Shown here: in pieces, positions 8,190-16,328 of the stretch
Layout of the letters: every line of letters starts with the position of its first letter
Numbering within the stretch: position 1 is the first letter of the stretch
From: DASQZK01 sp963809925
GTDB taxonomy: Bacteria > Bacteroidota > Bacteroidia > Bacteroidales > GCA-2748055
DNA length: 64,000 bases
Assembly (NCBI GenBank): GCA_963809925.1
Contig: CAWELH010000002.1
Span: 310,001 to 374,000 of the forward strand
Reading direction: 5' to 3'
Notes under the pieces: generated by a model
The model's input: only the letters and a program-made list of their open reading frames with translations
Told to the model about the DNA's origin: nothing
Database searches by the model: none
Program-made: the position numbers and the translations under genes

Positions 8190-9470
8190 TCAGTCTGCAA
8201 ACATTGGATATTCAAGCATTAGTTCATTTACTTTGGATTTGACTCTGCTGATGGTCGTTTCATCATCAATATTCATGATAACTTCATCGATCAGGTCAAC
8301 GATGACAGGGATTGTGATATCTTTTACTCCACGGGTTGTTATCGCAGGTGTACCTACGCGTATACCCGAAGTCTGGAATGGCGAACGGCTGTCGAAAGGT
8401 ACCATATTTTTATTTACGGTAATATCGGCTTTCACCAAAACGTTCTCGACCTGTTTGCCGGTAACGTCCGGGGCCTTCGATCTAAGGTCGATGAGCATGG
8501 AATGATTATCGGTTCCATCGGAGACAACCTTGTACCCTTTATCAATAAAGGATGAGGCCATCACAGAAGCGTTCTTTTTCACATGCGCTTGGTATGTTTT
8601 AAATTCCGGCTGCAAAGCCTCACCAAATGCCACAGCCTTGGAGGCGATGACGTGCTCAAGCGGACCTCCCTGAATACCCGGAAAAACTGCCGAATCGATG
8701 AGGGAGGACATCATCCTGGTCTCTCCTTTTTTCGTGGTCAGGCCAAAAGGATTTTCAAAATCTTTCCCGATAAGTATAATTCCACCCCGGGGTCCCCTAA
8801 GGGTTTTATGTGTGGTTGATGTGACAATATGTGCATACCTGAGTGGATTCTTCAACAGACCTGCCGCGATAAGTCCGGCAGGATGTGCCATATCCACCAT
8901 AAATATCGCACCGATTTTGTCGGCAATACTCCTCATCCGTTCATAATCCCAGTCTCTGGAATATGCCGAGGCGCCGCCAATGATCATCTTTGGTTTCTCC
9001 TTCAGTGCAATTTCTTCCATCTTGTCATAGTCGACACGACCTGTTGATTCATCCAGGCCGTACGAAATTGCATTATAAAGTATACCCGAACTGTTCACCG
9101 GAGACCCATGTGAGAGGTGCCCGCCATGTGAAAGATCAAGACCCAGGAATGTATCCCCCGGATTAAGTACGGTCAGAAATACAGACATATTAGCCTGGGC
9201 TCCTGAATGGGGTTGCACATTTGCATATTCTGCACTAAAAATTTCCTTCAGTCTGTCGATAGCCAGCTGTTCACTTTCATCGACTACCTCACAGCCACCG
9301 TAATAACGCCTTCCGGGATACCCCTCTGCATACTTGTTTGTCATGCACGACCCCATGGCCTCAAGAACCTGTTCGCTAACAAAATTTTCGGAAGCGATCA
9401 GTTCAATGCCCCGGCGTTGTCTTTCCTGTTCTTTCTTAATTAGATCAAAAATGCGGCTGTCTCTTTTCAT
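8190..9470 (-). CDS. glyA: Serine hydroxymethyltransferase
   Basis: 426 residues, full length for bacterial SHMT. It interconverts serine and glycine with tetrahydrofolate, supplying one-carbon units. PLP-binding lysine is K222 in TSTTHKTLRGPRGG; other marks are IASENF (25-30), YAEGYPGRRYYGG (47-59), QPHSGAQAN (86-94) and MVDMAHPAGL (191-200). The C-terminus carries TSGIRVGTPAITTRG. It has its own promoter candidate in the 86-bp gap upstream and appears to lead an operon with the response regulator and TSUP exporter, an unusual pairing that may simply reflect position. Confidence 0.97.
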   Translation of the reverse strand: MKRDSRIFDLIKKEQERQRRGIELIASENFVSEQVLEAMGSCMTNKYAEGYPGRRYYGGCEVVDESEQLAIDRLKEIFSAEYANVQPHSGAQANMSVFLTVLNPGDTFLGLDLSHGGHLSHGSPVNSSGILYNAISYGLDESTGRVDYDKMEEIALKEKPKMIIGGASAYSRDWDYERMRSIADKIGAIFMVDMAHPAGLIAAGLLKNPLRYAHIVTSTTHKTLRGPRGGIILIGKDFENPFGLTTKKGETRMMSSLIDSAVFPGIQGGPLEHVIASKAVAFGEALQPEFKTYQAHVKKNASVMASSFIDKGYKVVSDGTDNHSMLIDLRSKAPDVTGKQVENVLVKADITVNKNMVPFDSRSPFQTSGIRVGTPAITTRGVKDITIPVIVDLIDEVIMNIDDETTISRVKSKVNELMLEYPMFAD

Positions 9471-9489
9471 AGATTATGGTTTTAAATCC

Positions 9490-9520
9490 CAAATTTAGGT
9501 TATTACGGCGTATTTACGAA
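9490..9520 (-). promoter_or_regulatory. Candidate promoter for glyA
   Basis: On the minus strand TTCG (9520-9517) is followed after 19 bp by TAAATTTG (9497-9490), a full match to the -7 consensus TAnnTTTG with one mismatch at -33. It lies 20 bp before the glyA ATG. Confidence 0.5.
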
Positions 9521-9556
9521 ACGTTCGGAACGGATTTATTTCTGGTGTTGGCTGGA

Positions 9557-11332
9557 TTACTCATCAGAAAATTGCACCAGAAGTTTACGGTACATATTGA
9601 AAATCTTTGCTTTTGAGACAAAGCCAATATATTTCTCATTTTCTGTCACAGGAAGGTTCCACGCACCGGTTTCCTCAAATTTTTCCATTACACTGCTCAT
9701 CCTTTCGTTGGGTTCCACAGTGGCAGGAGGCTCTATCATCAGTTCCGATGCATGGGTCGTTTCGTACATATCGTGATTGAAAATGATGTGTCTCACATTG
9801 TCGAGAAGGATGATGCCACAGAGCTTTTGTTCTTCGTCGACCACGGGGAAAATATTACGCTTCGATTTTGAAATAATTTTCACGAGATCACCGAGACTGG
9901 CATCCGGATGAATAGGTTTCAGATCTTTTTCGATAACGCTGCTTACCGACAACAATGTAAGTACGGCACGGTCTTTATGATGGGTAATGAGTTCACCTCT
10001 TCTTGCCAGTCGTTCGGTATAGATGGAATGGGGTTCAAAGTAAATCACGGTTATATAGGAAATCGCAGAAGTGATGATAAGCGGAATAAAAAGTGCATAA
10101 CCACCTGTCACCTCAGCAATTAGGAACAACGCAGTCAGCGGGGCGTGCATCACCCCTGCCATCACCCCTGCCATGCCGACGAGTGTGAAATTCCGTTCTG
10201 AAACATCGATAAAATCAAACCAGTTAATAATCCGTGACAGAATGTATCCCGTAAACCCTCCCATAAAGAGCGCCGGAGCGAATATCCCCCCTACTCCTCC
10301 ACTGCCCGTGGTTACCGACATAGCTACCACTTTGAAGAAAAGTACCAGTAGCATAAACAGGATAAGTATCCAGTAATTGTTCCGGAGGTTGAAAAAGATA
10401 CTGCCGTGTGTAAGATCCGTAGCATGGCCGGTCATAAGGGCCTGAAGAGCTGTGTATCCCTCTCCGTAAAGTGGTGGAAACATGAAAATCATTAGCCCCA
10501 GCACAATGCCGCCGACAACCAGTTTCTGATATGGATTGGTTATCCTGGAACTGAACGATTCAATATGTTTAACTCCACGTGTAACATATACTGAAAACAA
10601 ACCGGAAATAACACCAAGCAAAATATAAAACGGAATATTCTTCATGACAAAGGGATCCACGATGGAGAAGGAAAACATCACCCCCTTGCCGAGGAGAAAA
10701 TATGAAACTGTTGCACCGGTAACGGCTGAGATCATCAGCGGAACGATCGACCACATTGTAAGATCGAGCATCAAAACCTCAAGTGCAAAGATCAGCGCTG
10801 CGATCGGCGCCTTAAAAATACCGGCTATGGCCGCAGCCGCCCCGCATCCAAGCATTAGCGTCGTAGTCTTATAGTTCATTTTCAGGAATTTGGCCAGACG
10901 TGAACCAATTGCAGAACCCGTAAGCACAATCGGGGCCTCAAGGCCAACGGAACCACCAAATCCAACGGTGAGTGTGCCGCCAATCATGGATGAAAATGTA
11001 TTATGAGAGGACAGGATACTATTCTTTTTTGAAATGGCAAACAGGATTTTACTGACCCCGTGTGATATACTGTCCTTCAGTATAAACCTGACATATAATA
11101 CCGTGAGAAGCAACCCGATAAGAGGAAGGGCAAAATAGAAAAAGTTTACCCGGTCGACATTCAGTCTGTGAGTGAGAATCTCCTGAGTATAATGTACTGT
11201 ATTCTTGAGCAATACGGCTGCGAGACCGCCAAGTATGCCCACGATGAAACTCATAAGTATGACAAATCGCCGGTTCGAAATATGCGATTCCTTCCATCGG
11301 TAAACTTTACGTATAAATTGCCTACTACTCAT
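9557..11332 (-). CDS. ClC-family chloride channel/antiporter with CBS pair (copy 1)
   Basis: About 591 residues. The membrane part (about 15-430) has the ClC signatures GFGGSVGLEAPIV, with the gating glutamate, and GSGGVGGIFAPALF, with the second ion-binding motif. Two CBS domains follow (about 460-590), which in other ClC proteins bind adenine nucleotides. It is 45-50% like the protein at 34946-36718 by eye, over the whole length. The frame begins with a TTG at 11341, but ATG at 11332 (MSSRQF) is the better start. Chloride channel versus Cl-/H+ exchanger cannot be settled by eye. It is monocistronic; the gap upstream is repeat DNA. Confidence 0.93.
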   Translation of the reverse strand: MSSRQFIRKVYRWKESHISNRRFVILMSFIVGILGGLAAVLLKNTVHYTQEILTHRLNVDRVNFFYFALPLIGLLLTVLYVRFILKDSISHGVSKILFAISKKNSILSSHNTFSSMIGGTLTVGFGGSVGLEAPIVLTGSAIGSRLAKFLKMNYKTTTLMLGCGAAAAIAGIFKAPIAALIFALEVLMLDLTMWSIVPLMISAVTGATVSYFLLGKGVMFSFSIVDPFVMKNIPFYILLGVISGLFSVYVTRGVKHIESFSSRITNPYQKLVVGGIVLGLMIFMFPPLYGEGYTALQALMTGHATDLTHGSIFFNLRNNYWILILFMLLVLFFKVVAMSVTTGSGGVGGIFAPALFMGGFTGYILSRIINWFDFIDVSERNFTLVGMAGVMAGVMHAPLTALFLIAEVTGGYALFIPLIITSAISYITVIYFEPHSIYTERLARRGELITHHKDRAVLTLLSVSSVIEKDLKPIHPDASLGDLVKIISKSKRNIFPVVDEEQKLCGIILLDNVRHIIFNHDMYETTHASELMIEPPATVEPNERMSSVMEKFEETGAWNLPVTENEKYIGFVSKAKIFNMYRKLLVQFSDE

Positions 11333-11338
11333 GACGTG

Positions 11339-11369
11339 CAAAAGTAATGAAGTTTGGTTACAGGTCGAA
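11339..11369 (-). promoter_or_regulatory. Candidate promoter for ClC copy 1, very close to start
   Basis: Minus strand: TTCG (11369-11366), 19 bp, TACTTTTG (11346-11339). The -7 element ends 6 bp before the ATG at 11332, so the transcript would be leaderless or nearly so. Confidence 0.4.
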
Positions 11370-11407
11370 ATTATTTACCGGAATAAATGGGGAAGCGGGG
11401 TATATGA

Positions 11408-11610
11408 GTGATGAAGTTAGGAAGTTAGGAAGCTAGGAAGTTAGGAAGTTAGGAAGTTAGGAAGTTAGCGATGTTCTTTAGGTCACTCTTCAATTCACAA
11501 AACTACGTCCGCCGGAGCTTGCGGCACGCGGTCAGCGATGGTGGATTACTAAATTACTAGGAGTTTCCGTTCGGCAGGCTAGCGATCGCCCCTCGGCGGG
11601 CTCAGGGACC
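11408..11610 (+). repeat. Composite intergenic repeat module, copy A
   Basis: Seven near-perfect GGAAGTTA octamers are followed by TTCTTTAGGTCACTCTTCAATTCAC, then CGTCCGCCGGAGCTTGCG and two degenerate copies of the CTTCGGCAGGCTCAGG-type repeat. The same order of elements is found at 42121-42343, again followed by the 230-bp element. Confidence 0.8.
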
Positions 11611-11655
11611 ACGATAATTTTTCTTTTCGTATGTTTAATTCGGCACCACGTATGG

Positions 11656-11887
11656 ATTGCGCCCTTACAATATTGTTCTTATATACGTATTTGTAGGGGA
11701 TCCCACCCCCCACCCACCACCCTTAATGCGCAAAAAGAACAAATATCAGCTACCCTCCACGATGCTATAAAGCAGAGTGTAGAAATTATTAAGCAGGTCA
11801 AACCGGGTTCCCCCGTGCCCCCCGATTATTTCTTAATGTGAAATTTGACTGAATATCAGCCAGAACAAATGTATTTTTTACATCCCC
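11656..11887 (+). repeat. Conserved 230-bp intergenic element, copy A
   Basis: Aligns end to end with 42389-42613 at roughly 80% identity with few small indels. Best conserved blocks: CCCTTACAATATTGTTCTTA, GGGGATCCCACCCCCC, AGAACAAATNTCAGCTA, CTCCACGATG, GGTTCCCCCGTGCCCCCCGA and TGAATATCAGCC. Neither copy keeps a long reading frame: a matching ATG frame (residues RKNK.QL.STML shared) stops after 14 codons here and 21 in the other copy. No terminal inverted repeats were seen. Function unknown; candidates are a structured RNA, a regulatory site or a non-autonomous mobile element. Confidence 0.8.
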
Positions 11888-11907
11888 TTTTCACCAAACT
11901 TTTTCTA

Positions 11908-12125
11908 CCGTAGTATCTTCAGCGAAGGTAAACAGCGTCCGTGGGAGCATCAGTGAAGACAGACAGTGTCCTCCGTAGCTTCAGCGAAGGAAGACAGTGT
12001 CTGCCGTAGCTTCAGCGAAGGAAGACAGCGTCTGCCGTAGCTTCAGCGAAGGAAGACAGCGTCTGTCCCGTAGCTTCAGCGAAGGAAGACAGCGTCGCCG
12101 TAGCTTCAGCGAAGGAAGACAGCCA
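11908..12125 (+). repeat. 31-bp tandem repeat (minisatellite), about 7 units
   Basis: Units begin with CCGTAGCTTCAGCGAAGG at 11973, 12004, 12035, 12068 and 12098 (periods 31, 31, 33, 30); two decayed units start at 11908 and 11940. The spacer GAAGACAGCGTCTG is also repeated, so this is a tandem repeat and not a CRISPR. The 18-bp core can fold (CTTC-AGC-GAAG) and is the same core found in the 126-bp modules at 42.7-43.2 kb. It ends 18 bp past the stop of the molybdoprotein gene. Confidence 0.9.
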
Positions 12126-12142
12126 AATTCCGTTGCCCCGTA

Positions 12143-13726
12143 TCAAATGCTCTTCTCTATCGAATGCAGTCCCGTTGCACCGGAAGGATGCGGTTTGGAT
12201 ACGGTTTCAATCTGAGGCGTACCATCCCCTTCGTAACAGCGGACCGTAAACCTGTGTTTTCCTTTAACATACGGTGCATCATATCTCCAGATGACCCATG
12301 TTGTTTCTGATAGTGGCGGACGTAGTTCGGCCTTATGCCAGGCTCCCTCGTCCATTCTGACCTCAACATGGGATATCCCGCGGGCTCCGGCAAATGCAAT
12401 ACCTCCTGTCGGAATGCGTTTTGTCCCATTCATATCCTTATAAATGCTTTCGACGGCAATGGTGTCAATCACGGCCGTGGCACGGATCCTGGCATCCCTG
12501 TCCCATCCGCGTTTTACCCAGTATCCATCGCCTGGCCCATCTGTAATTTCCAGGCTATTGATCCATTTGGGCTGTTTCATGCCGTAATGATCGGGTATAT
12601 ATATACGCAGCGGAAAACCGTGTTTCTGCAACAGAGGTATTCCGTCCCAGGCATAACAAAGCATTATGCGTTGATCAGTATGAATATCGTTCATAGATAT
12701 ATACTCGGTAAAACCGTCGGCTGCCGTAATCTTTATGTGCGATGCACCGGTTTTTAAACCGAAGCCGGGTAGAAGATTCTGCAGGCTGACCCCCGTCCAC
12801 CTGGTAGTACTGATGAGGTCGCCAGCAATGTAATTTGAAATGCATTCAAGGGTTACAAACTGATGCATCGACGGGTGACTTTGGATCTCATCAAGACTCA
12901 GGTGTAATTCCTTTTCAACCAGTCCGCTGATGTTCAGTTTCCAATTGTTGAGCCGTATCTTTGGTGGCATCGTATCGATATCGATCCGGTAATGTTTTTC
13001 AAGGGCGGTAAATTCGGGTCGTGTACCGGGTGCAGGTTGCATCCCCGACGCCTCATTGGGCAATGGATTGACTGAGGACCACAGCTCTGGCATCACTTCT
13101 TCGTCTTTGCGGATGGCCATGCCGATCCCGCTACCGAGCAGGGTAACTCCCGCAGTCACTCCACCGAGACGGTAAAGAAATCTGCGTCTGCCGGGATTTT
13201 CAGATTGAGGTTGGTTTACTGACATTTCGGTCAAGACTTTAAAAACCCAACCGAGGGTATGTCCCCAGGCTGTAAACATAATCAGTATCCAAAATCCTGA
13301 AAGAAGACTTCCTGCAGGAAGATCCCTTACCGGGTTCAGACTGATCAGGAGAAAAGGAATAGCGGACAGTCCTCCCATGATGGTGACAGGCCATTTGGGT
13401 GGTTGATTTAGCCGGCCGGCAATGAGGCGGATAAGCAGGGTGATAATAAAACCTCCGATGAGAAAGATGACCACCGCCATGGTTTGTTCCCCGGCTTTTG
13501 CCACATTTGCAGTAGGCCCCAGATGTAAAACCCGGATAATGCCGACCATAGTCTCGATGCCCGAAGTGATCAGCGGACCGGGAAGATGTTGCGAAACCCA
13601 GTCGAAGAGGTCAAAAATTACGAACGGAAGTCTGGCGATTTTCCATGCCAGGTAAAACAGGGATGTGAGGGGGACTGTCAGGATCAAACCGACAAGTGCA
13701 GAGAGAAAAAGTCCGGGTCTTTTCAT
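12143..13726 (-). CDS. Membrane-anchored molybdopterin oxidoreductase (sulfite oxidase/YedY superfamily)
   Basis: 527 residues in two parts. Residues 1-180 hold about four TM helices (5-30, 84-108, 115-135, 143-165). A twin-arginine-like signal, RRRFLYRLGG, then a hydrophobic stretch follow at about 180-205. Residues 225-527 are the Mo-cofactor domain: the molybdenum-ligating cysteine is in TLECISNY (about C295), with RWTGVSLQNLL, PLRIYIPDHYGMKQPKW and the C-terminal dimerisation domain (VEVRMDEGAWHKAEL, WVIWRYDAPYVKGKHRF). Typical YedY (MsrP) or sulfite oxidases are soluble and use a separate haem membrane subunit; here the membrane part is fused. Electron partner and substrate are unknown. 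The C-terminus runs up to the 31-bp repeat array. Confidence 0.88.
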   Translation of the reverse strand: MKRPGLFLSALVGLILTVPLTSLFYLAWKIARLPFVIFDLFDWVSQHLPGPLITSGIETMVGIIRVLHLGPTANVAKAGEQTMAVVIFLIGGFIITLLIRLIAGRLNQPPKWPVTIMGGLSAIPFLLISLNPVRDLPAGSLLSGFWILIMFTAWGHTLGWVFKVLTEMSVNQPQSENPGRRRFLYRLGGVTAGVTLLGSGIGMAIRKDEEVMPELWSSVNPLPNEASGMQPAPGTRPEFTALEKHYRIDIDTMPPKIRLNNWKLNISGLVEKELHLSLDEIQSHPSMHQFVTLECISNYIAGDLISTTRWTGVSLQNLLPGFGLKTGASHIKITAADGFTEYISMNDIHTDQRIMLCYAWDGIPLLQKHGFPLRIYIPDHYGMKQPKWINSLEITDGPGDGYWVKRGWDRDARIRATAVIDTIAVESIYKDMNGTKRIPTGGIAFAGARGISHVEVRMDEGAWHKAELRPPLSETTWVIWRYDAPYVKGKHRFTVRCYEGDGTPQIETVSKPHPSGATGLHSIEKSI

Positions 13727-14177
13727 GGAAAGTTTTTAGGTTAAAACTATCAACACATCGTAAATATACGGTATAAATATTCAGAATTCCAGCATAACAT
13801 GGTTCATTCATGCCCGTTTGCCGGAAAAAGTAACGCCGTAAACAATGCTGTCCTAAATACACATGGACTGATCTTCACCACTGTTAACCACAGGGAGTTC
13901 CTGCATATCAACCAGGACAGTCTGTCTGCCAAGAGGATTATCACGATACAAATCCGTTGAATAATATAGTTGATGCATGGTGATGAAACAGGGAGATACT
14001 TTTCGTCTGGCATTACTTTCTCCCGTAATCCATGCACAACCCGACCTGGCAAAACAGGGGTCCTTATTATGCATCACTCCTTCCCTAAAGAGTAAAAATG
14101 AACGCCATTGGTATTTTGACGGAAAGGGAAAATACTGTACATTACAGTTAAAATATTAAGCCAGCCTGGCTACTACC
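13727..14177. other. 451-bp gap without an intact gene; faint PKD-like remnant
   Basis: No convincing intact gene. On the minus strand (13857-14077) a short frame ends in LPVVNSGEDQSMCI, which resembles the first strand of a PKD domain (the common form is VxAGxDQxVC); the homology then seems to shift frame. This may be a decayed end of a secreted adhesin-like gene. Nothing else was recognised. Confidence 0.3.
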
Positions 14178-15326
14178 ATGAAAACGAAAAGAATGATCAT
14201 TCCGGTGGCAGGAATTCTCTTCCTGTCGTTTTCTTTTACCTTGACACATAAAACGGTGCAGACCCTTGAAGAGCTAATACCTGTGAGAGGTTTTTGCATT
14301 GCAGCACCGTCCCCTGAAAGGTTGGATGAATTCATTGTATTTATTAAAGAAGAACTTGTGACCCGCCATGTGAATGTACTTATTCTCAGGGTGGATTACC
14401 AGTATGAATACAAGTCACATCCGGAGTTACAGGGCCGGGATCCACTGACAAAGCAGGATGTCAGAAAGCTTGTAAAAGTATGCAGTGAACATCAGATCAG
14501 GCTTATCCCTGCAGTAGATCTCCTCGGGCATCAGTCATGGGCAAACCGACCCGGACAATTACTCTCCGTTTATCCTGAATTCGATGAAACTCCTCAAGTA
14601 AAATTCCCTGAAAAATACGAATGGCCAAATGCCGACGGACTCTACTGTAAAAGTTACTGCCCGTTGCATCCGGAAGTCCATAAAGTGATTTTTGATGTGA
14701 TGGATGAAATCTGTGATGTCTTTGAATCCGATGCTTTCCATGCCGGAATGGATGAAGTATTCTACATCGGCGATGATAAATGCCCCCGATGCGCCGGCTA
14801 TGATAAATCTACCCTCTTTGCCGGAGAGGTAACGAAGATCCACGACCACCTTGCCTCGAAAGGGAGGGAGTTGTGGATATGGGGAGACCGGCTTATTGAC
14901 GGGAAAACTACCGGAATGGGCATGTGGGAGGCCAGCATGAACAACACCTGGAGAGCAATCGATATGATCCCGAAAGATATATTTATCTGCGACTGGCATT
15001 ATGAGCGACCTGAGCCAAGCGCCGTTGTGTTTGCCATGAAAGGTTTCAGGGTTGCATCCTGCCCCTATCGGAAACAAGAGGTAGGAAAGATCCAGGTGCA
15101 AAATATGATCCGCCTCAGGAAAGAATCTTCCCGTACTATGAGTGACAATTTCCAGGGGGTGATACAAACGGTGTGGTCAGGTGCAGGAAAATTTCTTGAT
15201 GAATACTATGGGCGTACAGAATCTAAAAATCCTGAAGGATCAGAAGTTACTTGTTTTAAGGCTATGTATAATGAAATTGAAGCGTTGCTTAGGGAGACTG
15301 AAACGGAGAGACTGTCCGGAGAGTGA
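14178..15326 (+). CDS. Secreted GH20-like glycoside hydrolase (beta-N-acetylhexosaminidase fold)
   Basis: 382 residues. N-terminal signal peptide (about 1-22). The body is a TIM-barrel-like domain: VNVLILRVDYQYEYKS (strand 1), RLIPAVDLLGHQSW (GH20-type GHQSW motif), CPLHPEV, then FHAGMDEVF, with the adjacent Asp192-Glu193 pair that in GH20 polarises the substrate N-acetyl group and donates the proton. Late motifs are LWIWGDRLI, DIFICDWHYE and GVIQTVWSG, matching the GH20 active-site tryptophans. It lacks the N-terminal GH20b domain and C-terminal extras, so it is shorter than classic chitobiases. Exported, likely to the periplasm; substrate uncertain (amino sugar or another glycan). Confidence 0.8.
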   Translation: MKTKRMIIPVAGILFLSFSFTLTHKTVQTLEELIPVRGFCIAAPSPERLDEFIVFIKEELVTRHVNVLILRVDYQYEYKSHPELQGRDPLTKQDVRKLVKVCSEHQIRLIPAVDLLGHQSWANRPGQLLSVYPEFDETPQVKFPEKYEWPNADGLYCKSYCPLHPEVHKVIFDVMDEICDVFESDAFHAGMDEVFYIGDDKCPRCAGYDKSTLFAGEVTKIHDHLASKGRELWIWGDRLIDGKTTGMGMWEASMNNTWRAIDMIPKDIFICDWHYERPEPSAVVFAMKGFRVASCPYRKQEVGKIQVQNMIRLRKESSRTMSDNFQGVIQTVWSGAGKFLDEYYGRTESKNPEGSEVTCFKAMYNEIEALLRETETERLSGE

Positions 15327-15388
15327 TTCTACACAATTAAAAAGATGGGATAACGGACAAGATCAATTCCAGTTTGTAAACAAAGAAT

Positions 15389-15825
15389 TTACCTTGTAAG
15401 GCAATATAATTTTCCATTTGTGCTGGTGAGAAACAACCGGTTCTGGTAAACCAGGGGTGTGGAAAAGATACCGCCAGGTTCAACTTCAACCTCAAGAAAC
15501 TGTTCATTGGATTTAATGATTGAATAGATATCATCCCTGTATTGATCATCCTCCTTAAAGTACTTTTCCCTGTTTGCAAGATATGTGTCAGTATTGAAAC
15601 TCCAGATTTTATTCCCTGTACTTAGGTTGAATCCATGCAGCTTTCCGTTGGTTGTTCCAACATAAAGCAGGCTGTCACTATAGCCCTTATTTCCGAAGAC
15701 CAGAAAATCAATCAACGGCTCTGTAATTTTTTCCAGATGTCGGCGACATTTTCCTCCCCTTTGTTATAATTGAAAGCAGTGGCGGATGAGAATACCAAAA
15801 AGTAGGGATTGAATCGTCTTTGCGC
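15389..15825 (-). pseudogene. PQQ-type beta-propeller fragment, frameshifted remnant
   Basis: Two minus-strand frames read as one broken protein. The downstream frame (15715-15389) begins at a TTG and carries two propeller blades: SLLYVGTTNGKLHGFNLSTG and STPLVYQNRLFLTSTNGKLY. The upstream frame (about 15825-15713) encodes FNPYFLVFSSATAFNYNK and ends in VADIWKKLQSR before a TGA that overlaps the second frame. Neither has a good ATG, a signal peptide or the six to eight blades of a full propeller. I read it as the decayed 3' end of a secreted PQQ-repeat protein. An alternative is a short expressed gene from the TTG alone. Confidence 0.55.
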
Positions 15826-15839
15826 CGGGCTTAACTTTG
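15808..15839 (+). promoter_or_regulatory. Candidate promoter for the ABM gene
   Basis: ATTG (15808-15811), 20 bp, TAACTTTG (15832-15839); the -7 box matches TAnnTTTG exactly. It is 26 bp before the ATG at 15866 and rules out the longer reading frame that begins at 15809. Confidence 0.55.
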
Positions 15840-15865
15840 CACATCAACCTTTAAAATTTAGCAGG

Positions 15866-16186
15866 ATGTTTGTAGCGATAAATTATATCACGTGTAAAGA
15901 TGATTATACGGAACGCTTCGAGACTCTTTTCAGCACCAGGGCAAAGGTCATCGACCACATGCCGGGATTCAGGTTCATGCATGTTTTGAAGCCTTCCACC
16001 AGTGAGGGTGATTACCTGATCATGAGTTTCTGGGATTCTGAGGAAGATTTCAATTGCTGGTCAAAATCATCCGAATTTCTCGAAGGACATCAGAGAGGAT
16101 TTAAGGATATGGCCGATGCGAAAAAGGCAGGCCGGGAACTACCGATGAAAAGCGTATTTAAAACCTACAATATCATAGCCGGATGA
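15866..16186 (+). CDS. Antibiotic biosynthesis monooxygenase (ABM)-domain protein
   Basis: 106 residues, one ABM domain of the dimeric alpha-beta barrel type: MFVAINYITCKDDY (strand 1), MPGFRFMHVLKP (strand 2), YLIMSFWDSEEDFNCWSKS (strand 3 and helix) and VFKTYNIIAG (strand 4). Proteins with this fold include haem-degrading monooxygenases (IsdG/HmoB) and small quinol oxygenases. The asparagine and tryptophan spacing (WDSEEDFNCW) is like the haem-degrading group, but no histidine is obvious at the expected place, so the activity is uncertain. The start at 15866 follows AGG and sits after the promoter. Its stop overlaps the start of a 40-residue membrane protein. Confidence 0.8.
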   Translation: MFVAINYITCKDDYTERFETLFSTRAKVIDHMPGFRFMHVLKPSTSEGDYLIMSFWDSEEDFNCWSKSSEFLEGHQRGFKDMADAKKAGRELPMKSVFKTYNIIAG

Positions 16187-16305
16187 AGAAAAAAGTACTA
16201 CTCTGGTTAAAGCGAATAGGTGTTGCCGGTTTTCTCTTTTTTCTGGTCAAGGGACTGATTTGGATTGCCATCTTTCTTGGCATTGGATCTCTTTTTGCAA
16301 AATAA
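16183..16305 (+). CDS. 40-residue single-helix membrane protein, coupled to ABM gene
   Basis: ATG at 16183 overlaps the ABM stop (ATGA). The 40 residues begin MKKKVLLWLKRIG, a basic amphipathic start, then one TM helix (GFLFFLVKGLIWIAIFLGIG) and a short polar end. The positive-inside rule puts the N-terminus in the cytoplasm. The overlap makes translational coupling likely. Too short for most gene finders. Small proteins of this look occur in Bacteroidota but I know of no function; membrane anchoring or regulation of a partner is only a guess. Confidence 0.7.
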   Translation: MKKKVLLWLKRIGVAGFLFFLVKGLIWIAIFLGIGSLFAK

Positions 16306-16328
16306 TCGCGTTCTACATACTGGGACAA

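Noticed and set aside
11908..12125. CRISPR array
   Set aside because: Regular repeats of about 31 bp, but the spacers are also repeats and no cas genes are near; it is a tandem repeat.
11997..12215. Plus-strand ORF with repeated SFSEGRQ
   Set aside because: It is only the 31-bp repeat read in one frame; it overlaps the end of the molybdoprotein gene and the repeat period changes.
14559..15167. Minus-strand ORF of 202 residues
   Set aside because: Shadow of the GH20-like gene, which has a signal peptide and catalytic motif on the plus strand.
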